DNA from: UBA12481 sp012523435
Lineage (GTDB): Bacteria > Bacteroidota > Bacteroidia > Bacteroidales > UBA12481
NCBI GenBank assembly: GCA_028686135.1
Contig: JAQUCP010000011.1
Span: 1 to 64,000, forward strand
DNA length: 64,000 nucleotides
Direction: 5' to 3'
A program made the translations under genes and the position numbers. Under the pieces are notes generated by a model. It saw nothing but the letters and a program-made list of their open reading frames with translations. It searched no databases and was not told the DNA's origin. Below, in pieces: positions 7,708-16,495 of the stretch (positions within the stretch are counted from its first letter, which is position 1; each line of letters opens with the position of its first letter).

Positions 7708-8946
7708 TCATTTGAATTTGCCGGAACAAACTATATACTGTTTGGAATCGCTGCCTGTAACTAATTGAAAATAAGTTGTCTTGTGATAAAGCCCGCTTCG
7801 ATCGGGTTTCGTGTACACATAGTCAACCCACCCACTGCCATTCTCCAGGGCACCGGCTAAGATCTCATCACGGAACTTTTTGCCAGCTGCATCCGGCTTG
7901 CCGGCAAATGATTTGTTGACCAGCAGAGGATTATCGGCATGACCGATCATGACCAGGTTGCTGTCATAAAAGAACGAATAGAGGGCTGGCTGATCTTGAT
8001 CTTTGTAGGGGTGAAGGCCTTGGTTCACTTTTATGATGGTTGCGGGGGCATCTTCCTCAAGGTCCGCAGCAGTAAGTTCCACTAAGGCAATTACTTGCTC
8101 ATCGGTTAGCCCGTCCTCGGCGTACTGAACCACCTGGTAACGATTCAGGATTTTCTCATAGATGCTACTTCCATCTTCAGCTTTATCCATCTTGAGCAGA
8201 TTCAGGGCATTTTGAAAATCGGTGATCATCTCCTCAGCCGTCTCTTTATTGAAAGCGTAATAGAGCTCATCGGTTCGGATAATAAACGGAGCTCTGAAGT
8301 CAGATTCCGGATAACCCAGCGACTCGATAATCAGCTGATGAGCCGCTGCACCGGTGGCGATATACTTGACTTCACGGGTATCCCTTAAAGCCTTATAAAG
8401 AGCTTTCATGTCATCGTAAATAACGATGTTAGATCTAAGAACTCCATGATTGAGGAGTAGGTCTAAACTGCTAAAGCCTTCAACGACCCCAGTGAAATAG
8501 TTGTTTAGATCAGTAATCTCAGTGATCTCGTTACCGGATCCGGCCATGGAAATTAGCACATCCGTATGGGGAGCAATAGGACCAACCCATTTGAACAGCT
8601 CCTCCCTGGCATCGGTTCGTACCATGGAAAAAAGCATCGTGCCCGGGGTGTCCAGAACCATCTCATAGGCCGGGGCCCAAAGTGATACCTCTACCGATGA
8701 ACGGTCGAGCGAAAGATTCAGCCTCCGGAACAGATCTTCTAAAATATCAACCGACACCCCGGAGGCTATTCCATCGGACAGATAATTGAAGGGTGGATAC
8801 TCTTCGCTGAAATAGGTGAACTGATTGGGATCTCCGTTCACCGGATAGCGGTCTTTTCGGCATCCAGAGAATACCAGCGAAATGATCAACACGAAAGAAT
8901 AAACGGGGATTGCCGTAATCCTCCTAAGATTAAAAAACGCTTTCAT
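7708..8946 (-). CDS. SBP_bac_3 solute-binding lipoprotein with C-terminal single Cache domain
   Basis: A 412-residue lipoprotein (signal peptide, lipobox VFSGC). Residues about 40-270 form a family-3 periplasmic binding fold: YFSEEYPPFNYLSDG at the start, GVSVDILEDLFRRL, and a hinge near FTGVVEGFSS, as in amino-acid binding proteins. Residues about 300-412 look like a single Cache sensor domain (ALYSFFYDSNLVMIGH, FRDEILAGALENGSGWVDY, YIVCSGKF). There is no ABC permease or ATPase nearby, so uptake is unlikely to be the whole story; capture and sensing of a small ligand in the periplasm is more plausible. The cognate signalling partner is not in the window. The ligand is unknown. Confidence 0.75.
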   Translation of the reverse strand: MKAFFNLRRITAIPVYSFVLIISLVFSGCRKDRYPVNGDPNQFTYFSEEYPPFNYLSDGIASGVSVDILEDLFRRLNLSLDRSSVEVSLWAPAYEMVLDTPGTMLFSMVRTDAREELFKWVGPIAPHTDVLISMAGSGNEITEITDLNNYFTGVVEGFSSLDLLLNHGVLRSNIVIYDDMKALYKALRDTREVKYIATGAAAHQLIIESLGYPESDFRAPFIIRTDELYYAFNKETAEEMITDFQNALNLLKMDKAEDGSSIYEKILNRYQVVQYAEDGLTDEQVIALVELTAADLEEDAPATIIKVNQGLHPYKDQDQPALYSFFYDSNLVMIGHADNPLLVNKSFAGKPDAAGKKFRDEILAGALENGSGWVDYVYTKPDRSGLYHKTTYFQLVTGSDSKQYIVCSGKFK

Positions 8947-9038
8947 AGATTCTGATTTAAAAGACTGAGTTAAAGCACCAATTGTGAATGCATGTTACAA
9001 AAAAAGAATCAACAAGCCAAATGGTTCATTGCCAGCTA

Positions 9039-9827
9039 TCAGGTCTGGATTTCTCCCCTCAGATAAGTCACCGCTTCCCCAGCAATCTCAATCCGGTTTC
9101 CCCGATTGCGGCAGATCAGGTCACCCCCGCGCTCCGATAGCTGCCGGGCAGTTAACTCCTGCTTCGCTAATTGCCTGCTCCAGTAAGGAGTTAGCGTGGT
9201 ATGGGCTGAGCCGGTCACCGGATCTTCATGAATGCCTACCTGAGGACAAAAAAACCGCGAGACAAAATCAACCCACTCCCCCGGAGCACTGACAATGACT
9301 CCCCGAGCCTCAACCTTCGAGAGAGCTTGGAAATCAGGCTTAAGTCGCTCAATATCAGACTGTTTGTCGTAAATTAACAGATAATCCGTTTTACCACGAT
9401 AAACATAGAGCGGCTCTTTTCCGATCGATTCGATCAGGCCTTTGGGTGCTTCAACCGGTTCCGCTTCATCGAAAGGGAAATCTAGTATATACCGCCCCGA
9501 TTCCCGGTAAACCCTCAGCATTCCACTGCGCGATTCAAAAAGGAGTTGATCAGCCGGCCACTCTCTCTCCTTGAATAATACGTGGGCAGTGGCAAGGGTG
9601 GCATGACCGCACAGATCGACTTCAACCGTCGGAGTGAACCAACGAAGGTGAAAGTGCTCGCCAGCCGGAATGAAAAAAGCTGTTTCGGAGAGATTGTTTT
9701 CGGTAGCAATTCGTTGAAGGACTTCATCGTCTGGCCACTCATCCATGGGAACCACTGCAGCGGGATTGCCCGAAAATAGCCTTGACGCGAAGGCATCAAC
9801 CTGATAAATTGGATATAGTTTGCTCAT
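9039..9827 (-). CDS. PhzF family isomerase/epimerase-like protein
   Basis: A 262-residue member of the PhzF/diaminopimelate-epimerase-like fold. The N-terminus (YQVDAFASRLFSGNPAAVV) and the catalytic glutamate Glu48 in NLSETAFF are intact, as is the second-lobe motif EDPVTGSAH (about 202-210). PhzF itself isomerises a phenazine precursor, but no phenazine genes are present and most homologues of this length have unknown substrates. Its ATG overlaps the stop of the upstream protease-propeller-barrel gene as ATGA (9824-9827), so the two are co-transcribed. I would not call it a phenazine gene. Confidence 0.88.
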   Translation of the reverse strand: MSKLYPIYQVDAFASRLFSGNPAAVVPMDEWPDDEVLQRIATENNLSETAFFIPAGEHFHLRWFTPTVEVDLCGHATLATAHVLFKEREWPADQLLFESRSGMLRVYRESGRYILDFPFDEAEPVEAPKGLIESIGKEPLYVYRGKTDYLLIYDKQSDIERLKPDFQALSKVEARGVIVSAPGEWVDFVSRFFCPQVGIHEDPVTGSAHTTLTPYWSRQLAKQELTARQLSERGGDLICRNRGNRIEIAGEAVTYLRGEIQT

Positions 9828-12682
9828 AATCGTATGATTGGTATGGTCAATTCAATCACCCGCTCTTTCCCGGGTTGCGCAGAATCGCCGATTAGAAGCC
9901 AGGATGCTCGTACACCAATCGGCAAGTCGAATAGGTTAAACCATTTGAGATCAAAAATGAGTTCACCTCCCGCCGAAGCCATTTGTTGATTCAGTCCGAT
10001 CCCGGTTCCTGGTTGATTGTAGCAACCATAATCGGCAAAGAGAGTTCCTCTGATTCTCATGAGATAGACGAGGCCAAAGCACCCCAAATCAGGATAAAGA
10101 ATAGGGAAATGATAGGAGCTCTGGATGGTGGCTATCTGGTTATTCTCCGGGATGGCATACCCACGGGGATAGATGAAATTGTCGAGATACTGGTAACGAT
10201 TGGAGGCACCCTCTACCCGATACCCCCCACTGATGATCAGGTTATGATTCGACAGTATACCCCGAATCCCAAAATCGGTAATTCCTTGAAGTTGAGCCGC
10301 ATAAATTCCACTAATTGATTGTTTTGCAGATAGTTGAACTGATAGCCCCAGCGGTGTGCTGACAGGCTCCAGGCCTTTCCTTTTCTTAATGGAATAATTA
10401 ATTGTTCCGGTTATGGAGTGAAGACTCAGGCTGCTTAAAATCGTTGGATTGAACAGCCCCGCCTGCTCGTGATCGGAAATGAAGTCGTACCCGATCCTCA
10501 GCGATGCGGCACTCCCAAAAGCTCCCTTGGTTAGGTTCAGCGGTAGTGACATCGAGAGACTGGTGATCTGGTTGATCCTGGTGTTAAGCAGTCTGCCATC
10601 TGTGAGGCTTGACTGACCCGGACTGTACACCTGGGTAAATCCTGCGCTGAACACCGGGAAAAGACCACCATAATCAATTCTGGCGGTCAGTCCGGGTGCT
10701 CCCTCATTCAGGAACATCGCGAATCCGCCTTCAACATGAAGGTTCTGCAGATAATTGTCGGCTACAGCCACTAACCCGGCTGCCATCATTTCATGCGAGA
10801 GAGTCCAGGAGTGAAGCTTCATCCCCTGAAGGATTGGATGGTAACTTGTAGATACAAAATCAGTTGTGTCAATTTTGTCAAGAATAGAGCCACCCTCTTC
10901 AGCGAAATAGGAATAATCAAATTGAGGCATCCGATCCAACCCTACAGGCTCCACCACCGATTGCAGTGTCTGGCTGAGATCAGCCTTCACCAGGTGATAA
11001 CCGTTGTAGTTGTATTCGCAGTAGGCTAGGGTTTGGCCATCCGGACTGACCGTTGGATAGTAAGCACCAAAACGGCTCGAGGTGAGCTGCCGGATTTTCC
11101 CGTCTCTCCGGTTGAGAGCATAGATGTTCTGAATTCCACTGTAGCTGGCACAAAAAAATAGATGGTGACCGGATGGAGTAACTCGTCCAATAACCTGATT
11201 ACAAGGATCGATCAGTCTGGTGATCTCCCCGGTTTGGAGGTCCTGATGTACGATCATCATCCGGCTGTCGCTGGTTTTGACTGAGCTGATCACTCCCGAA
11301 CCATCAATATCCCAGACCGGGAAGGTGAAGTACAGATTATCCGGATTCGGAAGCAGCCTACTCTCTTCTGAAGTACCGAGGTCAAATATCTTGATACGAT
11401 ATTGTTGATCTGAAGTGGCCTCTAATGCCAGGATTCTGTTGCCTTCGGGCGAGAGCGCTGGAGAGAAGAGCCGTTGGCGGTGCGTCAGACGCCTTTGGTT
11501 GCCGGTATGCTGATCGAAAAGGATGATATCAGAATAAGTAGTAGTTTGATAGCGAGGGTGGTACGATATTTCTGACCAGGTGATGAGGGGTCCACTTGCC
11601 GAAAAGGCTGCATCCTGAGCCAATCCGGGCATCACGATCGGTTTTTCCCTCCCTTGTAGGTCGATCGAATAAATCTGCCTGGCCTGATGGAAGCTATTTT
11701 TGGCTACCAACAACGTTGAATCACCGATAAAAACCGGGTACTCGTAATCAGTGACGATTCTGCTGTGTTTTGATATCGGATCATAGGCAGTGTAAGTTAT
11801 TCCTTGCTCCTCCTGTTTCCATTTTTGTTGAAGATCCTGCATCGATTGGCGGTAGAATTTCCGGGTGTTTAGTCCGGTAATCTGTTTCAGGGATCGGGAG
11901 AAAGGATAGATGGGAATGGCTCGGAAGGTAGATTTTTGGATCACCTGCTGCCAAAGATTGCTGCCCCAATTCTCTCTACCATAGCTACATAGCAGATAAC
12001 CCGCTTCATACTCGTTTGGTACCTGGTGACGATAGGAGCCGTTGCTTACTTTCATGTAGGAGTAGGTGCGGTCGTTAAGCAATAGACTGCGGCTCAGCTG
12101 GGTAAAGGCTGGAATCCGCCCGCGCCCCTGCGGGCTCAAGGCGGTTTCCGTAGCCACTGCATCGCCTTCAAAGTACCACCCCGGAGTAGTGATGACCATC
12201 AGGGCTCCCCATCCCGCATCCCCTGCCAGCCAATAGGCGAGCTTATTGACTCCTTTCAATAGGTTCATATACTGCAGAACATGCCGGTATTCATGGATCG
12301 AAAGCGTGGTTAACCAATCAACCGATCCCAGGGTGGAGGATTCCTGCATCGGCGTGGTGAAAAATTCCGACCGAAAGGGCATCACCGTGACATAGCCATT
12401 GGAGATGACACCCTGGTTGTTGATCAATAGGGTGAATTTTTTGTGATTGGGGCCAATGGTGGTGCGGTTGTGTTGATCCAAGTGCAAAATGGTGCTGGTG
12501 ACCCGGTTAGCCTGGGATTCCATCCCTTCAGGAAAGACAACCCGGAGAAATGAAGTGTCGATCTTGCGCCAGGGAATGCCTGGTTTGAACTGGCCAAAAC
12601 CCTGACTAACAGAGGAATAACTAATGAGCAGAAGGGCTAATAGCAAAATTGTGTAACGACAAAAGGGCTGACTTTTCCTCAT
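9824..12682 (-). CDS. Secreted HExxH-type protein fused to TolB-like beta-propeller and outer-membrane beta-barrel
   Basis: I start at the ATG at 12682-12680 (MRKSQPF), which gives a clean signal peptide ending near SVSQ and no overlap with the upstream gene; 952 residues. Three parts are visible. First, about residues 30-300 carry HEYRH (HExxH zinc motif) and GWYFEGDAVATE with the expected downstream glutamate, as in gluzincin peptidases. Second, about 320-620 hold PD40/WD40-like repeats of TolB type (VSPDGQTLAY, LSPEGNRILAL). Third, the last 300 residues show alternating aromatic strands ending in PIIRL, like an outer-membrane barrel of the surface-antigen type. It is likely in the outer membrane with the propeller and protease part on one side. 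Substrate unknown. Confidence 0.72.
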   Translation of the reverse strand: MRKSQPFCRYTILLLALLLISYSSVSQGFGQFKPGIPWRKIDTSFLRVVFPEGMESQANRVTSTILHLDQHNRTTIGPNHKKFTLLINNQGVISNGYVTVMPFRSEFFTTPMQESSTLGSVDWLTTLSIHEYRHVLQYMNLLKGVNKLAYWLAGDAGWGALMVITTPGWYFEGDAVATETALSPQGRGRIPAFTQLSRSLLLNDRTYSYMKVSNGSYRHQVPNEYEAGYLLCSYGRENWGSNLWQQVIQKSTFRAIPIYPFSRSLKQITGLNTRKFYRQSMQDLQQKWKQEEQGITYTAYDPISKHSRIVTDYEYPVFIGDSTLLVAKNSFHQARQIYSIDLQGREKPIVMPGLAQDAAFSASGPLITWSEISYHPRYQTTTYSDIILFDQHTGNQRRLTHRQRLFSPALSPEGNRILALEATSDQQYRIKIFDLGTSEESRLLPNPDNLYFTFPVWDIDGSGVISSVKTSDSRMMIVHQDLQTGEITRLIDPCNQVIGRVTPSGHHLFFCASYSGIQNIYALNRRDGKIRQLTSSRFGAYYPTVSPDGQTLAYCEYNYNGYHLVKADLSQTLQSVVEPVGLDRMPQFDYSYFAEEGGSILDKIDTTDFVSTSYHPILQGMKLHSWTLSHEMMAAGLVAVADNYLQNLHVEGGFAMFLNEGAPGLTARIDYGGLFPVFSAGFTQVYSPGQSSLTDGRLLNTRINQITSLSMSLPLNLTKGAFGSAASLRIGYDFISDHEQAGLFNPTILSSLSLHSITGTINYSIKKRKGLEPVSTPLGLSVQLSAKQSISGIYAAQLQGITDFGIRGILSNHNLIISGGYRVEGASNRYQYLDNFIYPRGYAIPENNQIATIQSSYHFPILYPDLGCFGLVYLMRIRGTLFADYGCYNQPGTGIGLNQQMASAGGELIFDLKWFNLFDLPIGVRASWLLIGDSAQPGKERVIELTIPIIRL

Positions 12683-12722
12683 GGGGGTGTTGCTGGAAAA
12701 GCCAAATTTAATCTTTATCCGA

Positions 12723-13391
12723 TTAAAACATTTGCCATTGATCTTGCTTGACCTGTCCGTCAACTGAGATTACGATCACTTTCACGGGAACCCGTCTGTT
12801 GGTTTGTGAGAGTGCCAACTGAGCAATCTGCAAAAGTCCGTTGCAGCAAGGCACTTCCATGACCATGACCGTCAGGGTATTGATCTGGCTCTCATCGATT
12901 AGGATGCGTAGCTTCTCGACATAGCTCTCCCGGTTTGAATCAAGTTTCGGACAGGCAATCGCCAGGGTTTTCCCAGTGAGGTAACCGTTATGAAAGTTTC
13001 CGAGGGTGAAGGCAGCGCAATCTGCTGCGAGCAACAGGTCGGATCCGTGGAAATGGCCAGCTTTGGGATTGACCAGGTGCATCTGTACCGGCCAGTGGGT
13101 CAGGGCCGATGCCACCGATGGGGCGTGTCGGGAAACATTTTGGTTTTCAGTGGATTCCGGCTGGGAGAATGCCCGGCTGGCTGAGCCCGGGCATCCGCGG
13201 GGAGCCTCCTCCTCAAAGCTGATGGCACCCTCGGGGCACTCACCAATACAATCACCCAGACCATCACACATCAGCTCACTCACCAAAACAGCTTTGCCGT
13301 TAATGATCTGAAGCGCACCTTCGTGGCATGCCGGAACGCATAATCCGCAACCGTTGCATTTATCTTCATCAATAATGATCCGTCTTTTCAT
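12723..13391 (-). CDS. 4Fe-4S ferredoxin-type protein paired with a Crp/Fnr regulator
   Basis: A 222-residue protein starting at MKRRIIIDEDKCNGCG (ATG 13391-13389). The N-terminus has one complete cluster motif (CNGCGLCVPAC) and a second, incomplete one (CDGLGDCIGEC, missing one of the usual four cysteines), a pattern I associate with this family. The rest has further conserved cysteines (ACPKLDSN, EVPCCNGL). Probably a soluble electron carrier or redox sensor of anaerobic metabolism. It diverges from the Crp/Fnr gene with only 73 bases between the two starts. In anaerobes such pairs often accompany nitrosative or oxygen stress response, but no hcp is present here. Confidence 0.85.
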   Translation of the reverse strand: MKRRIIIDEDKCNGCGLCVPACHEGALQIINGKAVLVSELMCDGLGDCIGECPEGAISFEEEAPRGCPGSASRAFSQPESTENQNVSRHAPSVASALTHWPVQMHLVNPKAGHFHGSDLLLAADCAAFTLGNFHNGYLTGKTLAIACPKLDSNRESYVEKLRILIDESQINTLTVMVMEVPCCNGLLQIAQLALSQTNRRVPVKVIVISVDGQVKQDQWQMF

Positions 13392-13464
13392 AATTACGAT
13401 ATTTGATGCAAAATTACTGATTGGTAACCACCGGGGGTGTTTCAATTGTTACAGCAGAAAAGGT

Positions 13465-14136
13465 ATGAATTGGATCGAAATTGCTTCAAAATCTCCCATT
13501 CTTCAAGGAGTAAGCACCCAAAAGCTCCTGGAGCTGTTTGGGAATCTACAGTTCCAGCTCAGAAGCTTTCAGAAAGATGAAGTAATCGCCCTGCAGGGAG
13601 ATCCGGTTAACCGTCTGATGATTCTCCTGGAAGGATCGGCCAGGGGAGAAATGACTAATGCTTCCGGTCAGGTTATCAAGATAGAAGACATTGGCGTAAC
13701 AAAACCGCTCGCTGGCGCTTTCTTGTTTGCACCGGATAATCGTTTTCCGGTAAACGTATTTGCTAATGAGCCTGTTAAAATTTTAGTTATCTATCGAGAA
13801 GAGTTCCTGCGATTGCTACGAATGGACGAAACCATCCAGATGAACTACCTGACACTCATCAGCTCGAAGGCTGAATTTCTTACCCGGAAAATCCATTTTT
13901 TGTCTTTCAAAACCATCAAAGAAAAATTGGCAGACTACCTGATGGAGCTTCAGACGAGCCAAAAGGAACCACTCACAATACCGGTATCTCAACAGGAATT
14001 GGCTGATTTATTTGGTGTTACACGGCCGTCAGTGGCCAGAGCATTCGGCGAATTACATCGCGCCGGAATTATCCGGCTACAGAACCGAAAGGTTGAAATT
14101 CTTAAGTCGGACGAGTTAGAAGAGATGACCAAATGA
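13465..14136 (+). CDS. Crp/Fnr family transcriptional regulator
   Basis: A 223-residue regulator starting at MNWIEIASKSPILQG. The N-terminal half is a cyclic-nucleotide-binding-type beta-roll (FQKDEVIALQGDPVNRLMIL), and the C-terminus a Crp-type winged helix with recognition helix VSQQELADLFGVTRPSVARAF. There is no N-terminal cysteine cluster for an FNR-type iron-sulfur centre, so it probably senses a small ligand, haem or the partner ferredoxin system. Upstream in-frame ATG codons are rejected because they fall within the divergent ferredoxin gene. It likely controls its neighbour through the short shared intergenic region. Confidence 0.88.
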   Translation: MNWIEIASKSPILQGVSTQKLLELFGNLQFQLRSFQKDEVIALQGDPVNRLMILLEGSARGEMTNASGQVIKIEDIGVTKPLAGAFLFAPDNRFPVNVFANEPVKILVIYREEFLRLLRMDETIQMNYLTLISSKAEFLTRKIHFLSFKTIKEKLADYLMELQTSQKEPLTIPVSQQELADLFGVTRPSVARAFGELHRAGIIRLQNRKVEILKSDELEEMTK

Positions 14137-14153
14137 TCCGAAATCTTAGGTCA

Positions 14154-14639
14154 TTACTTCAATAGTACCCCGTCAATAATCTGCTTGAATCGTTGTTTGT
14201 TTTCTGCGTGATTGTTGCTTGCTCCTGAGGTAAGAGAGGGCTTACCCTCTTTGGGAATAATCAGGTAGGTCGGGATGTTGCGTATCCCAAACAAGGCAGC
14301 CAACTCCCGCTCTTTGTCAATGTTGATCTTGTATATGTAAACCTTTCCCGAGTACTCCTTGGCTAACTCTTCCAACGCCGGAGCTACCTTCTTACACGGT
14401 GCACACCAGTCGGCGTAAAAGTCAATAATCGCTGGCCTGTCACCCTCATAGATCCACTCAGTCTGATTCTTTTCATAATCCATAACCCGCTTGATAAACT
14501 CACTTTTCGTCAGATTAATCACCTGCGCACCAGCGGTGGGCTTGGATGGTTTTGCGGGCTTTTGAGCTGTTACTGGCTGGGCAACCAAAACCGTGGTAGA
14601 TATCAAAAAAATCGATAGAAAGAAAAATACCTGTTTCAT
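14154..14639 (-). CDS. Periplasmic thioredoxin
   Basis: A 161-residue protein with a signal peptide (to about residue 25, VTAQ) and a proline/lysine-rich linker followed by a thioredoxin domain. The active site is WCAPC (78-82) in FYADWCAPCKKVAPAL, and the cis-proline loop is RNIPTYLI. It should act as a disulfide reductase or thiol-disulfide exchange protein in the periplasm. It converges with the Crp/Fnr gene (17 bases apart) and has its own upstream space of about 140 bases from the M1 peptidase stop. Confidence 0.92.
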   Translation of the reverse strand: MKQVFFFLSIFLISTTVLVAQPVTAQKPAKPSKPTAGAQVINLTKSEFIKRVMDYEKNQTEWIYEGDRPAIIDFYADWCAPCKKVAPALEELAKEYSGKVYIYKINIDKERELAALFGIRNIPTYLIIPKEGKPSLTSGASNNHAENKQRFKQIIDGVLLK

Positions 14640-14779
14640 ATTCGCTTATTTATCTGATTTACAATCTTTAAAGTGATCTTTGATGGTGGATATGCTCTCT
14701 AAATAATGGAATTATATAAATATCTAGATAGAAACACAAATCATGCCATTTTTGTTCAGGGGTTTGTCCGGTAATCTTG

Positions 14780-16387
14780 TCAGTTTGATTCGAAGAGCAA
14801 CTTAACACCGGGGTCCAGGAGGATCTCCCTGGGCTCGAAATCCACGGGTATGACGACAGTTTGGTTATCTGAGCCTATTCGATAGGGGCCGATGATTTCA
14901 ACCCCCTGATCGGTCACCAATCCAAATTCGAGGGGGAAATCGAAAAGGTGCTCCTGTTTTTGATTAACCTGGATCTCAAGCTCTTTCCGGTCGATCTGGT
15001 AGCTCCAGGTCAGTTCGATTACTGGGTGACCGCCGACCTGCAACCACTGATGGAAGAACGTTTTGAGATCGAGACCGGAGACCGCTTCCATCACCTGCCG
15101 GAAATCATGCGTAAGGGCTGTTTTGTTACGAAATTGGGTGTAATATTGGCGGAGCCCATCCCAAAAGGCCTCTTCTCCTACCTCCTCTCGAAGCATGTGC
15201 AGGACCCAGGCTCCTTTTTGATAGGAGTTTGCATTGAGGAGGTTCATGAAATTCTGAACGGTCGTATCAATGACTGGTTTACCGGTTCGTTTAAAGAAGC
15301 TAACGACTCTGTTTCTGTTCTCCCGCATGGTGAGGGCCAGCGAACGGCCGGGGATGCAGGAGTCGGCATAGCAAGCTTCCAGATAGGTGGCAAATCCTTC
15401 GCTAAGCCACACATGATGCCAATCGCCCTCCGTAACGGCATCACCAAACCATTGATGGGCAATCTCATGAGCCAGTAGGCTGTGCAGACGATTTTGGCCG
15501 GAGACTGAATTCTCATGATAAAAGATACACCCGGAGTTCTCCATGCCTCCAAACCGGGTTCGGGATTGGACATTAGCCAGTTTTTCGTAAGAATATGGCC
15601 CGATCAACTCCTGGAAATAGGTTAAAATCCCAACGGCAGGTGCATAATCAAGGAATCCATTAATGCGATCCTTGGCGTAAACCCAGCTCTGGACCGGGAT
15701 CTCTTTTGAGTAACCCGCTGTTTCCCATGCAAAATCTGCTACTCCAATCACCATTACCTTAGTAGGGACAGGAACTGCCTCAACCCACCGGGAGATACGG
15801 TAACGTGCATCCGTAAGGGGATATTCGGATGTTAGTAATCCATTGGATACCACGCGATAATGCTCGGGTGCCTTGACCGTAAAACTGACGGTGGCCTTAT
15901 CCGATGGATGGTCGATACAGGGAATCCAGTGATGGGCCCGGTTTGGCCAATTATCAGCAAAAAAGGTCCGATCCCCGTGCCGATTAGTTGAAATGATTAA
16001 TCCATCACTTGGTATGCCTGAGTAATTGATTTCCAGACTGATAGTGTCAAGTTTCCATGGTTCTAAGGGTAATGGAATGCGAAGCCGATCGGCCTGGTGC
16101 GACCAGGTCACCACGTTCCCATCAAGGAGAATGTTGCTCACCTGCATCCCTTTGCCCGACGGATTCGGGTTGATTAAATCCAATCCCAGGGTATCGCATC
16201 CTGGCCTGACGGTCAACAGGATCTGAGCCACTCCTTCAATCCGGTCGGTCGTATCTTCTAAATGAAGAGTGAAGTCGTAGTGAAGGGCATCGATCCTGGT
16301 ATCACGTGGATAGCCATCAGTAAACTGCGCAAATACCGGGTTAATCAAGAGCAGGAAACAGAAAGTAAAGGATAGATATGATTTCAT
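14780..16387 (-). CDS. Secreted M1 family aminopeptidase
   Basis: A 535-residue zinc aminopeptidase with a signal peptide (MKSYLSFTFCFLLLINPVFAQ; ATG 16387-16385, chosen over one 5 codons upstream because it starts the basic/hydrophobic signal cleanly). The exopeptidase motif GGMENSG and zinc motif HEIAHQWFGD with the third ligand in WLSEGFATYLEA are intact. The length is short for the family (often 600-900): the N-terminal beta-saddle and catalytic domains are present, with only a small C-terminal domain. It probably removes N-terminal residues from peptides in the periplasm or outside the cell. Confidence 0.92.
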   Translation of the reverse strand: MKSYLSFTFCFLLLINPVFAQFTDGYPRDTRIDALHYDFTLHLEDTTDRIEGVAQILLTVRPGCDTLGLDLINPNPSGKGMQVSNILLDGNVVTWSHQADRLRIPLPLEPWKLDTISLEINYSGIPSDGLIISTNRHGDRTFFADNWPNRAHHWIPCIDHPSDKATVSFTVKAPEHYRVVSNGLLTSEYPLTDARYRISRWVEAVPVPTKVMVIGVADFAWETAGYSKEIPVQSWVYAKDRINGFLDYAPAVGILTYFQELIGPYSYEKLANVQSRTRFGGMENSGCIFYHENSVSGQNRLHSLLAHEIAHQWFGDAVTEGDWHHVWLSEGFATYLEACYADSCIPGRSLALTMRENRNRVVSFFKRTGKPVIDTTVQNFMNLLNANSYQKGAWVLHMLREEVGEEAFWDGLRQYYTQFRNKTALTHDFRQVMEAVSGLDLKTFFHQWLQVGGHPVIELTWSYQIDRKELEIQVNQKQEHLFDFPLEFGLVTDQGVEIIGPYRIGSDNQTVVIPVDFEPREILLDPGVKLLFESN

Positions 16388-16495
16388 GGCCTCTGGCTTC
16401 AATTTTTGCTCCTAAGGTAAAGGAAACTCCCATTTTTTCTGATATTTATGCTCCTGAACCTGCGCTTCCACCCAGGGGCGTCAAACAAATATCAT

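Noticed and set aside
9039..9827. Phenazine biosynthesis gene
   Set aside because: PhzF-like proteins are widespread and no other phenazine gene is in the window.
13392..13464. FNR/HcpR-type operator between the ferredoxin and Crp/Fnr genes
   Set aside because: Only a loose GTAAC...GTTAC pair separated by a long spacer is seen; no convincing TTGAT-N4-ATCAA site.
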